44,840 bases of DNA from an uncultured Rubrobacteraceae bacterium (GTDB taxonomy: Bacteria > Actinomycetota > Rubrobacteria > Rubrobacterales > Rubrobacteraceae), in assembly GCA_902806065.1 (NCBI GenBank), contig CADCVE010000026.1:1-44840 (forward strand). The letters are read 5' to 3'. This document shows, piece by piece, positions 9,188 to 17,878 of this stretch. The notes beneath the pieces were generated by a model that saw nothing but the letters and a program-made list of their open reading frames with translations, did not search any database and had not been told where the DNA came from. Within the stretch, counting starts at the first letter, position 1; every line of letters begins with the position of its first letter. The position numbers and the translations under genes were made by a program.

Positions 9188-9580
9188 ATCTCTAAAAAGA
9201 AGAAGCGCAAGGACGGACTCCAGACCACGGTACGGCCTGCGGCGAAGGTGAGAGACTACGAGTCCCACGTCTTCGTCTGCGCGGGTGGCGACTGTAAGAA
9301 GCGGGGCGCCAGGGATACGAGGAAAGCCCTCAAAGAAGAGCTTCGCTCCAGAGGTATCCTGGGCGAAGCTCGCATAGACACCGTGGACTGCCTCGGCCTG
9401 TGCAAGCACGGCCCGAACGTCATCGTCTACGACGGAGATCGGCCAAAGGGTACCTGGTATCTCGGTCTCAGAGAAGACGATGTCCCGGAGGTAGCCGGGC
9501 AACACCTGGAGAACGGTGAGCCTGTCGAGCGCCTCGCTGCTGACCGCCGGCCCCGCAAGGCCAAGAAGACCAGGAAGTAG
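9188..9580 (+). CDS. Thioredoxin-like [2Fe-2S] ferredoxin, probable ATC start
   Basis: A small cytosolic iron-sulfur protein of the (2Fe-2S) ferredoxin-like thioredoxin family. The four cluster cysteines are visible: CAGGDC near the N-terminus of the domain and CLGLC in DTVDCLGLCKHGPNVIVY. The protein ends in a lysine-rich tail (RPRKAKKTRK). The first canonical start is GTG at 9248, but it has no good ribosome site. A strong GGAGG at 9178-9182 instead lies five bases before an in-frame ATC at 9188, which would give an N-terminus SKKKKRKDGL, a usual short basic leader. I therefore start it at ATC, with GTG 9248 as the fallback. Partner enzymes are not obvious nearby. Confidence 0.75.
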   Translation: MSKKKKRKDGLQTTVRPAAKVRDYESHVFVCAGGDCKKRGARDTRKALKEELRSRGILGEARIDTVDCLGLCKHGPNVIVYDGDRPKGTWYLGLREDDVPEVAGQHLENGEPVERLAADRRPRKAKKTRK

Positions 9581-9606
9581 CAGCCAGGCGCGCCAGCCAG
9601 ACCCGG

Positions 9607-10575
9607 TTAGCCGACGAGAGGTCCGGGTGGCCCCGGTGGTCCGGCCGGCGCTGGTCCTTCGGGTATCGACTCCGGCGGTACCAGGTCTTCAGGTAGAGGC
9701 CCGGCCAGGGCCGGCGCACCCGGGATTGGCTCTACCGGTACCGGTGCATCGGGAATTGGCTCTATGGGCGCGTCAAGGATCGGCTCATCGAAGATCGGCG
9801 CGTCAGGTAGCGGTTCGCCGGGGTACGGCTCATTGGGATACGGCTCGTCGAGGAACGGCTCCTCTGGTAACGGATCGTCTTCTGGCGTGGGCTCCCGGTC
9901 CGGCCTTTCGGGCAACGGCTCGGCGTCCTCGGCCGGTTCGACCTCTGTCAGTTCGGCTTGGACGATGATCCGGTCAGAGTAATCTGGGAGCGTGCAGGTT
10001 TGCAGGGTAACGATGTTCTTGCCGGGCACCGGCTCCGTGACGCTCCAATCGTAAGGGTCCGTAACGAAGTTCTCGAAGACCTCATATGTGTAGCGCGTAT
10101 CGTCGGAGTCGGTTAGGAAGATCTCATCGCCGTCCTCCAGCTCATCGAGGTCCCAGAACACTAGGTAACTGTCCGTGCCGGGGAAACCAAGCCGATGTCC
10201 GGCTATAAATACATTGGGCTCGTCTTCCCAGGGGAAGCCGGTATCCTGGACGTGCTGGGCTCCGGCTTCGAGCGCCGATTCGTCGTCGAACGGGGCATCG
10301 TAGACGTTCAGGTCCTCGACCCGGTCCATCGCCGGTATGGTTAGTTTGAGCGTCGTGCTCTTGGCGACGGCGTCCTCCGCGAACTCTTCTTTCGACTCGG
10401 AGGCAGAGTAGGCCTTTAGCAGCGGCGAGTCTTCGCTCAGAAGGGCGTAGCCCAAAAGGCCCAGACCGGCGACCACGATGAGCAGCGAGCCCACGGAGAC
10501 CATACGCGACCTCCTCTGCTTTCTCCTCTCGCGCCGCCGGAATCGCCGGGCAGGATACGTTTTCACGGCCATCAC
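9607..10575 (-). CDS. Sortase with acidic proline-rich C-terminal tail
   Basis: A membrane-anchored transpeptidase of the sortase family (class E or F; I cannot assign it firmly). Residues 1-25 are very basic, residues 26-46 form a transmembrane segment, and the sortase beta-barrel spans about 70-210. The catalytic triad is visible: His127 in IAGHRLGFPG, Cys194 in TLQTC, Arg202 in YSDRIIV. After the barrel there is an unusual tail of about 110 residues, rich in P, E and D, built of short units such as EPYPNEPYPGEPLPDAP, ending in PAGPPGPPGP. The tail is probably extracytoplasmic and extended, perhaps a wall spacer. A likely substrate with a TPETG signal is encoded at 20636-20896; no substrate gene is adjacent. 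Confidence 0.85.
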   Translation of the reverse strand: MMAVKTYPARRFRRRERRKQRRSRMVSVGSLLIVVAGLGLLGYALLSEDSPLLKAYSASESKEEFAEDAVAKSTTLKLTIPAMDRVEDLNVYDAPFDDESALEAGAQHVQDTGFPWEDEPNVFIAGHRLGFPGTDSYLVFWDLDELEDGDEIFLTDSDDTRYTYEVFENFVTDPYDWSVTEPVPGKNIVTLQTCTLPDYSDRIIVQAELTEVEPAEDAEPLPERPDREPTPEDDPLPEEPFLDEPYPNEPYPGEPLPDAPIFDEPILDAPIEPIPDAPVPVEPIPGAPALAGPLPEDLVPPESIPEGPAPAGPPGPPGPLVG

Positions 10576-10801
10576 CTCTCTACTGGCACGACTTATACGC
10601 GGGCCACGTTATATCTTACGGCCCACGGATGACGTACAGGTTACAACATGATCTCCGTTTTGCGACGTCCTGGAGGCGTGGCTCCGGCTCGTCCCCAAGA
10701 TGCGGTAGCGGAAGTCCTTCAATATCAATATAATCCGCCCTTATGGAGCGTACAATTCAAGGGTATAAATCCCCAAGGGAAAGGTGCCTGGAGGAGACTG
10801 C

Positions 10802-12115
10802 ATGAAGATAGGGGTACCTAAGGAGATAGCTGAAGGCGAGCGACGGGTCGGCCTCGTGCCGGAGACCGTCAGCAAACTCGTCAAGAATGGTTTCGAGGTG
10901 CTCGTCGAGAGCGGCGCCGGCCGTAACTACAACATCGACGAGAATTACGAGGATGCTGGAGCGAAGGTCGTCTCGGATGCCGAGGAACTCTACGGCGAAG
11001 CCGACATCATCGCCAAGATAGGAGCGCCTGACGAAGATGAGATCGGGCACATGCACGAGGGTCAGGTGTTGATCTGCTTTATCAACGGCCCCCAGAACGC
11101 GGAGTTGGTGAAGAAACTAGCCGACGCCGGGATAACCGTCTTCTCCCAGGAGGCTGTCCCCCGCACGAGCGCGGCGCAGGCTATGGACGCTCTCAGTTCG
11201 ATGGGCTCCATCGCCGGTTACAAGTGCGCCCTCATAGCGGCGAATACTCTCGGCAAGTACGTCCCGATGCTGACCACGGCCGCTGGGACCACGCAGGCGG
11301 CGAACGCCATGGTCTTTGGAATCGCGGTCGCGGGACTACAGGCTATCTCCACCATGAACCGGCTCGGGGCGGGCGTCTTCGCCTACGACATACGGCCCGA
11401 GACCAAGGAGCAGGCCGAGTCCCTGGGAGCCACGTTCATAGACTCCGAAGACGAGAAAGAGGACGAAGAAGAGCAGGAAGACGAATTCGAGGAGTACGAG
11501 CCCAAGGGCTTCAGCAAGCTAATGGCGTCGATGGGCTTCTACTCTTTCGCCGAGCCACCACGGGATGAGTACGTGGTCGAGGGCGAAGAAGAGGAAGAAG
11601 ACGAGGAAGAAGACGAGGACGAGGGGTGGTCCAACGAGAAGCTGGAGGAAGACCAGAAGCTCATCCGCGAGCGCATAAAGGAGATGGACATCGTTATTAC
11701 CACGGTGCTCATACCTGGTAGCGAGGCCCCGACCCTGGTCTCAAAGGACATGGTCGAGAGCATGAAGCCGGGGTCGGTCATCGTGGACCTGGCGGCGGAG
11801 AGTGGTGGTAACTGCGAGCTCACGGAGGCCGGGGAGACCGTGGAGCATAGCGAGGTCAAGATAGTGGGACCGGTGAGCCTGCCGAGTGAGATGCCGATCC
11901 ACGCCAGCCAGCTCTACTCGCGTAACGTGAACAGCCTGATCGAGCACATCACCGAGGATCAGGCGGAGGAGAAAGACGAGCACGACCTGCATCTGAACAT
12001 AGATCTCGAGGATGAGATCACGGACGCCATGTGCATAGCGCACGACGGCGAGGTTCGCCACGAGCCGACCCGCGAAGCCCTGGAGAACGCCACCGAAGAG
12101 AGCGAGGCCCGGTAA
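10802..12115 (+). CDS. pntA: NAD(P) transhydrogenase subunit alpha part 1, with acidic insertion
   Basis: The soluble NAD(H)-binding domain I of proton-translocating transhydrogenase, which couples hydride transfer between NADH and NADP+ to proton flow. Start is the ATG at 10802 behind GGAGGAG. Family marks are MKIGVPKEIAEGERRVGLVP, AQAMDALSSMGSIAGYKC, MDIVITTVLIPG and GSVIVDLAAESGGNCE. Two oddities: the NAD Rossmann motif reads GIAVAG (173-178), so the middle Gly of GxGxxG is Ala; and residues about 214-283 form a roughly 70-residue insertion with two Asp/Glu runs around GFSKLMASMGFYSFAEPP, replacing the short loop of E. coli PntA. At 437 residues it is longer than the usual actinobacterial form (about 370-380). 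Its TAA overlaps the next ATG by one base. Confidence 0.93.
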   Translation: MKIGVPKEIAEGERRVGLVPETVSKLVKNGFEVLVESGAGRNYNIDENYEDAGAKVVSDAEELYGEADIIAKIGAPDEDEIGHMHEGQVLICFINGPQNAELVKKLADAGITVFSQEAVPRTSAAQAMDALSSMGSIAGYKCALIAANTLGKYVPMLTTAAGTTQAANAMVFGIAVAGLQAISTMNRLGAGVFAYDIRPETKEQAESLGATFIDSEDEKEDEEEQEDEFEEYEPKGFSKLMASMGFYSFAEPPRDEYVVEGEEEEEDEEEDEDEGWSNEKLEEDQKLIRERIKEMDIVITTVLIPGSEAPTLVSKDMVESMKPGSVIVDLAAESGGNCELTEAGETVEHSEVKIVGPVSLPSEMPIHASQLYSRNVNSLIEHITEDQAEEKDEHDLHLNIDLEDEITDAMCIAHDGEVRHEPTREALENATEESEAR

Positions 12116-12420
12116 TGGAGACGCTTCTGGCACAGGTAGCCATCTTCGTCGTAGCCGCTTACCTGGGGTTCGAGTTGATCTCGCGCGTCCCGAACATGCT
12201 GCATACACCGCTCATGAGCGCGACCAATGCAATCCACGGTATCGTCCTCGTCGGCGCGATCATCGTAATCGCCACGGCGAACGACGCCTTTACCCTGGTG
12301 GTGGGCTTTATAGCCGTGGTCTTTGGAGCAATGAACGTAGTCGGCGGCTTCTGGGTTACCAACCGGATGCTCGGTATGTTCCGTCCACCGAACCCAAGAG
12401 TGAAGAAGAGGAAGGGGTAA
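12115..12420 (+). CDS. pntAB: NAD(P) transhydrogenase subunit alpha part 2
   Basis: The first membrane piece (domain II, alpha side) of the proton-translocating transhydrogenase, 101 residues with three hydrophobic helices. Marks are GFELISRVPNMLHTPLMSATN, which is the conserved family block, and AIHGIVLVGAI. The ATG overlaps the pntA stop (TAATG), so translation is coupled. In E. coli this piece is fused to PntA; split into three genes is typical of Actinobacteria and Rhodospirillum. Ends in a basic cytosolic tail (PRVKKRKG). Confidence 0.95.
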   Translation: METLLAQVAIFVVAAYLGFELISRVPNMLHTPLMSATNAIHGIVLVGAIIVIATANDAFTLVVGFIAVVFGAMNVVGGFWVTNRMLGMFRPPNPRVKKRKG

Positions 12421-12423
12421 CCG

Positions 12424-13845
12424 TTGCAGGTCCTGACTTTTTTGGCCTACCTCGTAGCGGCCGCGCTGTTTATCACCGGGATAAGGCGGCTGCGAACGCC
12501 GGAGACGGCCCGCTCGGGCAATACTATTGCCGCTTTCGGGATGATCATAGCTCTCGCCGCAACATTTTTTGTTATCGACATAGATCCAGTCCTGGGCTTG
12601 CCGCTGATTGGAGGCGGGATACTTCTCGGTGGGATCATCGGTGCGGTCTCGGCCCAAAGGGTGCCGATGACGGGTATGCCCCAGTTGGTCGCCGCTTTCA
12701 ACGGCGTCGGCGGCGGTTGTATAGCGCTCGTGGCACTCTCGGAGTTCTATCAGGGCAGGGCAGAGACCTGGGTTGCCTCGACCACGGGACTCTTGACTAT
12801 CATCATCGGGGCGATTAGCTTCTCGGGAAGCATCGTGGCGTTCTGTAAGCTGCAGGAGATCGCCTTCACCGGCTCCGTAGCCTTTCCGTTGCAGCAGGTG
12901 GTGAACGCCCTTATCGTCCTGGGCATACTCCTCTTGAGCGCGAACATCCTGACGGACGGCGCGCTGGCGGAGGCCGTAGGGCTGCCGGTCCTCACGCCGC
13001 TCCTCTCCCTGTACATCACCTTAGGCGCCGCGCTGGTTCTTGGCATCCTCTTCGTGATACCTATAGGCGGGGCGGACATGCCCATCGTTATCTCGCTTTT
13101 AAACGCCTTCACTGGCCTCGCCGCGGCGTTGTCGGGGTTTGTGCTCGAAAACTACGCCCTGCTCATCGGTGGTACGCTCGTCGGTGCCTCGGGTACGATC
13201 CTCACCCGCCAGATGAGCGGCGCCCTCGGCCGTCCTCTAGGCAAGATCATCTTCGCCGGCATCGCCGCTGCGGGGGGCGGCGACGATGAAGACGACGAGG
13301 AGCGAGAGGTCAACGACGTAAGCGCCGAAGACATCGGCTCATACCTCAGCGAAGACTCGGAGAAGGTCGTCATAGTCCCCGGCTACGGCCTCGCGGTCGC
13401 CCAGGCTCAGGCCCCGCTCTTCGAGTTGATGGAGACGCTCGAATCACAGGGCAAGGAGGTCTTGTTCGGCATTCACCCCGTAGCGGGCCGCATGCCCGGC
13501 CACATGAACGTCCTCCTAACCGAGGCGGGCGTCCCCTATGAGAAGCTCTACGACCTGGAAGACATAAACCCCGAGTTCGAAGACACGGACGCCGTCATAA
13601 TCGTCGGCGCGAACGACGTCGTGAATCCGGCAGCCAACGACGAAGAGAAGGACAGTCCCATAAGCGGCATGCCCATCCTCGAGGTCGAGAACGCCGAGAG
13701 GGTCATCTTCGTCAAACGCTCCCTGAGCCCAGGCTTCGCCGGCGTAGACAACCCGCTCTTCTACGACATGGACAAGACCATGATGTACTTCACCGACGCC
13801 AAGCAGGGCTTGCAAGACATCACCGAGGCCGTAAAAAACGCTTAG
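12424..13845 (+). CDS. pntB: NAD(P) transhydrogenase subunit beta
   Basis: Membrane domain II plus the NADP(H)-binding domain III of transhydrogenase, 473 residues, starting at a TTG four bases after the pntAB stop. The membrane part has about nine helices, including GGADMPIVISLLNAFTGLAAA, the family's proton-channel region. Domain III follows with VVIVPGYGLAVAQAQ, the Rossmann-like phosphate loop, then GIHPVAGRMPGHMNVLL and GANDVVNPAA, which bind NADP. The linker between membrane and domain III is unusually acidic (GGGDDEDDEEREVND). The three pnt genes form a tight operon that would supply NADPH using the proton gradient. Confidence 0.96.
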   Translation: MQVLTFLAYLVAAALFITGIRRLRTPETARSGNTIAAFGMIIALAATFFVIDIDPVLGLPLIGGGILLGGIIGAVSAQRVPMTGMPQLVAAFNGVGGGCIALVALSEFYQGRAETWVASTTGLLTIIIGAISFSGSIVAFCKLQEIAFTGSVAFPLQQVVNALIVLGILLLSANILTDGALAEAVGLPVLTPLLSLYITLGAALVLGILFVIPIGGADMPIVISLLNAFTGLAAALSGFVLENYALLIGGTLVGASGTILTRQMSGALGRPLGKIIFAGIAAAGGGDDEDDEEREVNDVSAEDIGSYLSEDSEKVVIVPGYGLAVAQAQAPLFELMETLESQGKEVLFGIHPVAGRMPGHMNVLLTEAGVPYEKLYDLEDINPEFEDTDAVIIVGANDVVNPAANDEEKDSPISGMPILEVENAERVIFVKRSLSPGFAGVDNPLFYDMDKTMMYFTDAKQGLQDITEAVKNA

Positions 13846-13927
13846 CGTGACGCGCGTAAAACGGGGCTTCGGTACCTACGGCCTGTAGACTACTACGAGC
13901 GGCGACATAGTAGGAGGCGCGAGAGAC

Positions 13928-14485
13928 GTGGACGTCGTGTCTATAGCCCAGGTGGCTTCCGCTATCGGCACCGTGGGCCTCACGGTCCTGTTCGGACTCC
14001 AGTTGAGGGTGTTTTACAGGCAGGTCTTGGTAAATAGCGACACCCTCCGCGAGATGCGGGAGAGCCGCACTGCACACGAACGTCCCCACGTCCTGGTCAC
14101 TGCGGAGTACAGTCACGGCTCCCCCGTGGAGGTCGTCATTAGCAACATCGGCAGGGGTGCAGCGGAGAACATAACGTTCGAGTTCTCCGCACCCATGGAA
14201 AGCTCGGTGAGCTTCCGGCGGGACTCGGAGGTCGTTCCCCTGAGCGAGCTGCCCCACTTCAGGAATGGGCTAAACTACCTCGCGCCCCGCGCGGAGATCG
14301 CCACCGTTTGGGACTCCCACGCAAACCTCGTGCCCCTGCTACGGGAGATGGATCTACAGGATGGGATTACGGTTATCAGCAGGTACGAATCCCTCACCGG
14401 GGAGTCTTACGAAACCGTCTGGACGATCAACCCCCTGCTCATGCCGGGCAACCTCTACGCTGCAGAGTCAGGCGCTACACAATGA
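13928..14485 (+). CDS. Unknown membrane-anchored protein
   Basis: Function not recognised. The 185-residue product starts at a GTG behind a purine-rich site (AGGAGGCGAGAGAC). An N-terminal hydrophobic helix (AQVASAIGTVGLTVLFGLQL, about residues 7-26) is followed by a short charged helix and a soluble domain that looks like all-beta strands (PHVLVTAEYSHGSPVEVVIS, IGRGAAENITFEFSAP). The pattern VVISNIGRGAAENITF resembles small immunoglobulin-like domains seen behind one membrane anchor in many bacteria. It lies about 80 bases after pntB on the same strand but need not belong to that operon. Confidence 0.6.
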   Translation: MDVVSIAQVASAIGTVGLTVLFGLQLRVFYRQVLVNSDTLREMRESRTAHERPHVLVTAEYSHGSPVEVVISNIGRGAAENITFEFSAPMESSVSFRRDSEVVPLSELPHFRNGLNYLAPRAEIATVWDSHANLVPLLREMDLQDGITVISRYESLTGESYETVWTINPLLMPGNLYAAESGATQ

Positions 14486-14593
14486 GTAATCTCCCCGTCT
14501 TTGGTCGTGTTTGCGCAGACAAAAATTTTCTTGCAAGGCCTTCTTACTACGGTATCTGACCGTTAGAGAGTGCCTGCAGCGAAAGTCTGTGCG

Positions 14594-15565
14594 CTACAAA
14601 TAACCTGAACGCTTGAACCACAGGTACAGCAGAAACGAGGTCAGTGCCATCACAGCGACCGAAATCTCAAAACCGTGGTCGATACTCTTGAACCACTGCC
14701 ACTGTGCGTTCTCGAAGTTCATGCCGAAGATGCCCGCGATCAGCGTCGGGACAATTAAGATCGCCCCCCAGGCGGAGATCTTCTGCATCTGATCGTTTTG
14801 CTGGACGCCGATCGTGGTCAGGTTTACGTCCATGATGCTGGAGAGCAGGTCCCGGAAGCCTTCGATCCGCTCCGTCACCCGCAACACGCGGTCCTGGACG
14901 CGACGCAAATGTCTGCGCTCCTCGTGACTGCTGTTGGCGTTGCCCTCAGCTAGGCGTTCCAGCGCCCCGACCAACGGCTTCGTGGCCTGATGGAAACGGA
15001 TGATCTCACGTGAGACCTCGTGTATGCGACGCGAGACCTCTACGTTGCTCTCGAAGACCTCCGCCTCAATCTCGTCGATGTCGTTCTCCAGCCCCTCGAC
15101 TACCGGCGCGTATCCCTCGATGACCTGGTGCATGATCTCGTGAAAGACCGCGGAAGGTCCTTGCCGGAGTTGGTCGGGCTCACTTTCCATCCGCCGACGC
15201 GCCTCGACCAGCGTGGAATCCTCCCCGTAGCAGACCGTGATGATGAAATTTTCACCCACGAAAGCGTGTATCTCAGTGAGCTCGATCCTCTTCGTACCGT
15301 GGAGGTAACGCGCCGGTTTGAGTACGGCAAAGAGGCAGCCGCCGTAGCGTTCGAGCTTGGGTCGCTGATGAGCCCGGATCGCGTCATCTACCGCCATCTC
15401 GTGCAAACGAAACTCCCTTGCAGCATGGATAAACTCTTCCTCCGTAGGCTCACGAAGGGTAATCCAGGCGAATTTACCCGGCTCGTGACATGCTAGGTAA
15501 GCCTCCCCCAGCGAACCGGGCGTGGTTCGTCGGCCATTATCGTAGACGGCGCTCTCGAAGATCAT
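14594..15565 (-). CDS. corA: CorA-family magnesium/cobalt transporter
   Basis: A pentameric Mg2+ (Co2+, Ni2+) channel of the inner membrane. The 323-residue product has the large cytosolic N-domain, a long coiled helix (DEIEAEVFESNVEVSRRIHE), and two C-terminal transmembrane helices. The selectivity motif GMN lies in AGIFGMNFENAQ between the two helices, with the usual LIVPTLIAG before it; the end (LWFKRSGYL) is basic as expected. The start gives MIFESAVYDNGRRTT. It stands alone, convergent with the unknown gene upstream in the window and close to the MBL gene on the same strand (43 bases). Confidence 0.93.
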   Translation of the reverse strand: MIFESAVYDNGRRTTPGSLGEAYLACHEPGKFAWITLREPTEEEFIHAAREFRLHEMAVDDAIRAHQRPKLERYGGCLFAVLKPARYLHGTKRIELTEIHAFVGENFIITVCYGEDSTLVEARRRMESEPDQLRQGPSAVFHEIMHQVIEGYAPVVEGLENDIDEIEAEVFESNVEVSRRIHEVSREIIRFHQATKPLVGALERLAEGNANSSHEERRHLRRVQDRVLRVTERIEGFRDLLSSIMDVNLTTIGVQQNDQMQKISAWGAILIVPTLIAGIFGMNFENAQWQWFKSIDHGFEISVAVMALTSFLLYLWFKRSGYL

Positions 15566-15608
15566 GCCTCCCTACTTACAGGCAGGTGTTTGGCCCCGGC
15601 GGTGTCCT

Positions 15609-16520
15609 CTAGGCGCTCTCACGCTGCCGTGAGACGTATCGCATGAGGCCGGTGACGAGCATCTCGTAGTTGGCCGCTAGCTCGTAGCGTTCGGAGTCCT
15701 TGGGATCGGCCCCCTCGCGGAGCATCTCCGCGTCGCCCTTGGCCTCTAGCTCCTCGATGATGTCTTCCTGCGATTGCCCCTCGTCCATACGCTCCTCGAC
15801 GAGTAGCAACCAGTCCTCCAGGCGCTGCTCGAGCTCGCTCAGATGCCGCTCTACGTCCTCGTAGGAGCCGAAGTGCGTCGGGCACAAGACCTTCGGGGCG
15901 AGTTTGCGCATGGACTCGATACTCCCCTTCCAGGCCTCGATATCTACCTCCGGCGGGGGCGTCGGCGGCTTTACATATGATTGTCCATGCAGACGAACCC
16001 CTGCCACATCCCCGGCAAAGAGTGTCCCGGACTGGGGCTCGTGAAACGCGAGGTGGTGGTAAGCGTGTCCCGGCGTGTAGTGCGCCGAGACGAGACCATC
16101 GGCGACTTCTATCTCCTCACCCCCCTGGAGCTTGACGAGGCGGTCCTCAGGTACGGGACGGGCCTCGCCGAAGAGCTCATTCATGTTCTCCTCGCCGTAG
16201 ATGCGCGCGGCGCTCTTCAACAACTTCGACGGGTCCACAAGGTGCGGGTAGCCGACCTCGTGGACGTAGAAGGTGGCGTTCGGCAGTCTCTCCGCCAGGT
16301 GCCCTGACGCCCCGGAGTGGTCCAGGTGTATGTGGGTAAGCAGGACCTTCTCCACGTCCTCCGGCGCCACGCCGCGGTCCTCGATGCCTCGCATGAGGCT
16401 CTCGATACAGTTCGCGGGGCCAGTCTCTATTATCGCGGCCGTTCCTCCCCCGGTGAGGAGGAAAGAGGCGATGATCCCCTCTGTCCCCATGAAGTCCAAG
16501 TCCATCGTCTCTACCTTCAT
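15609..16520 (-). CDS. MBL-fold metallo-hydrolase
   Basis: A zinc- or iron-dependent hydrolase of the metallo-beta-lactamase fold, 303 residues. The metal site is visible: THIHLDHSG (HxHxDH, about residues 62-70), the third histidine in YTPGHAYHHLAFH, the bridging Asp in FAGDVAGV, and the last histidine in LCPTHFG. This glyoxalase II-like arrangement is common in MBL proteins of unknown substrate. The C-terminal third is helical and highly charged (LEQRLEDWLLLVEERMDEGQ), which could be a dimerisation part. Divergent from apgM, with about 135 bases between them. Substrate cannot be told. Confidence 0.85.
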   Translation of the reverse strand: MKVETMDLDFMGTEGIIASFLLTGGGTAAIIETGPANCIESLMRGIEDRGVAPEDVEKVLLTHIHLDHSGASGHLAERLPNATFYVHEVGYPHLVDPSKLLKSAARIYGEENMNELFGEARPVPEDRLVKLQGGEEIEVADGLVSAHYTPGHAYHHLAFHEPQSGTLFAGDVAGVRLHGQSYVKPPTPPPEVDIEAWKGSIESMRKLAPKVLCPTHFGSYEDVERHLSELEQRLEDWLLLVEERMDEGQSQEDIIEELEAKGDAEMLREGADPKDSERYELAANYEMLVTGLMRYVSRQRESA

Positions 16521-16657
16521 CCGCTACTCCCCACTAGATCGCTCTCCACGCAGCCTGTTCCGCGCCCCAAGCGAGCCATTATACAGGCCGTCTCTGCTAG
16601 ACTTTTCGTACACCGCGAACGTCCCAACAATGGTCTGAAGAAGGGAAGGATGCCGCC

Positions 16658-17869
16658 TTGGACCTGAACCTCATGCGAGAGCTGTCAGTAGCAACGGACT
16701 CCAAAATCGTCCTGCTGATCCTCGACGGGCTCGGCGGGCTGCCTATGGACCCCTTCGGTAGAACGGAGCTGGAAGCCGCCAACGCCCCCAACCTCGACGC
16801 TCTCGCCGCCAGGAGTGACCTCGGCCTTAGTAGACCCGTCGCCGCGGGCGTCAGCCCCGGCAGCGGCCCTGGCCACCTGGCCCTCTTCGGCTACGACCCG
16901 CTGGAATACGAAGTCGGCCGCGGCGTGCTCAGCGCCCTCGGCGTCGGAGTCGAACTCGGCAAGAACGACCTGGCGGCCAGGATCAACTTCGCCACCAAAG
17001 ACGAGTCCGGCAGAATCTCCGACCGTCGTGCTGGCCGTATCGCCACGCAAGACGCCGTGAAGCTCGTGGACCTCCTCAACGAGAACGTGAACCTCGACGG
17101 CGCCGAAGCCTCGATAACGCACGAGAAGGAACACCGTGCTGTCGTCGTCTTCCGGGCTTCCGGCCTCTCGGACAAGCTCTCGGACACCGACCCGCAAAGG
17201 GTGAACCTCGAACCTCTCCCCGTCGGACCAGCGGAGGGCGCGGGAGACGAGGCCAGAGAGAGCGCAGATCTCGCCAACGCCTTTGTCGAGGAGGCGAACC
17301 GCGTCCTCGCGGACCACCATCCGGCGAACACGGTCCTGTTGCGCGGCTTCGGGATGCTCCCGGCGCTCCCGAAGTTTGATGAGACTTACAAGCTCGACGC
17401 AGCGGCCATTGCAGGGTACCCGATGTACAAGGGACTCGCCCGCCTTGCCGGCATGCAGGTTCTCAAAGAAGGCGAGGGGATAGCCGGTGAGTTTGAGACG
17501 CTGAAGAACAACTGGGACTCCCACGACTTCTTCTTCATCCACGTCAAGGCGACCGACGCAGCAGGCGAGGACGGTAACTTCGAGCGAAAGTCCGCAGTCA
17601 TAGAAGAGGTGGATGCCTTGTTACCTGACCTCCTCGACCTTGGCCCCGCTGCTCTGGCTATAACCGGCGACCATGCGACGCCGGCCAAAATGAAGAGCCA
17701 CTCCTGGCACGGGGTGCCGTTTCTCGTTTCCTCGGAGTACACGCTGCCGACGGCGGAGAGCTTTGGGGAGCGGGCCTGCGCTGGCGGTTCACTGGGCGCG
17801 TTCCCGGCGCAGGAGATCATGGGTCTCCTCATGGGCCATGCCCTGAAGCTCAACCGCTTCGGCGCCTAG
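16658..17869 (+). CDS. apgM: 2,3-bisphosphoglycerate-independent phosphoglycerate mutase, archaeal type
   Basis: Interconverts 3- and 2-phosphoglycerate in glycolysis and gluconeogenesis without a bisphosphate cofactor; alkaline phosphatase superfamily. Marks are KIVLLILDGLGGLP (first metal Asp), SPGSGPGHLALFGYDP with the catalytic Ser region, AARINFATKD, FFFIHVKATDAAGEDG and ALAITGDHATPAKMKSHSWH (metal Asp and His). Length 403 fits the ApgM family. A TTG at 16658 is behind GGAAGG; the alternative is ATG 16673. Its TAG stop (17867-17869) is followed in the same frame by the uracil-DNA glycosylase coding sequence with no canonical start between them. Confidence 0.92.
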   Translation: MDLNLMRELSVATDSKIVLLILDGLGGLPMDPFGRTELEAANAPNLDALAARSDLGLSRPVAAGVSPGSGPGHLALFGYDPLEYEVGRGVLSALGVGVELGKNDLAARINFATKDESGRISDRRAGRIATQDAVKLVDLLNENVNLDGAEASITHEKEHRAVVVFRASGLSDKLSDTDPQRVNLEPLPVGPAEGAGDEARESADLANAFVEEANRVLADHHPANTVLLRGFGMLPALPKFDETYKLDAAAIAGYPMYKGLARLAGMQVLKEGEGIAGEFETLKNNWDSHDFFFIHVKATDAAGEDGNFERKSAVIEEVDALLPDLLDLGPAALAITGDHATPAKMKSHSWHGVPFLVSSEYTLPTAESFGERACAGGSLGAFPAQEIMGLLMGHALKLNRFGA

Positions 17870-17878
17870 CGGTCCCGC

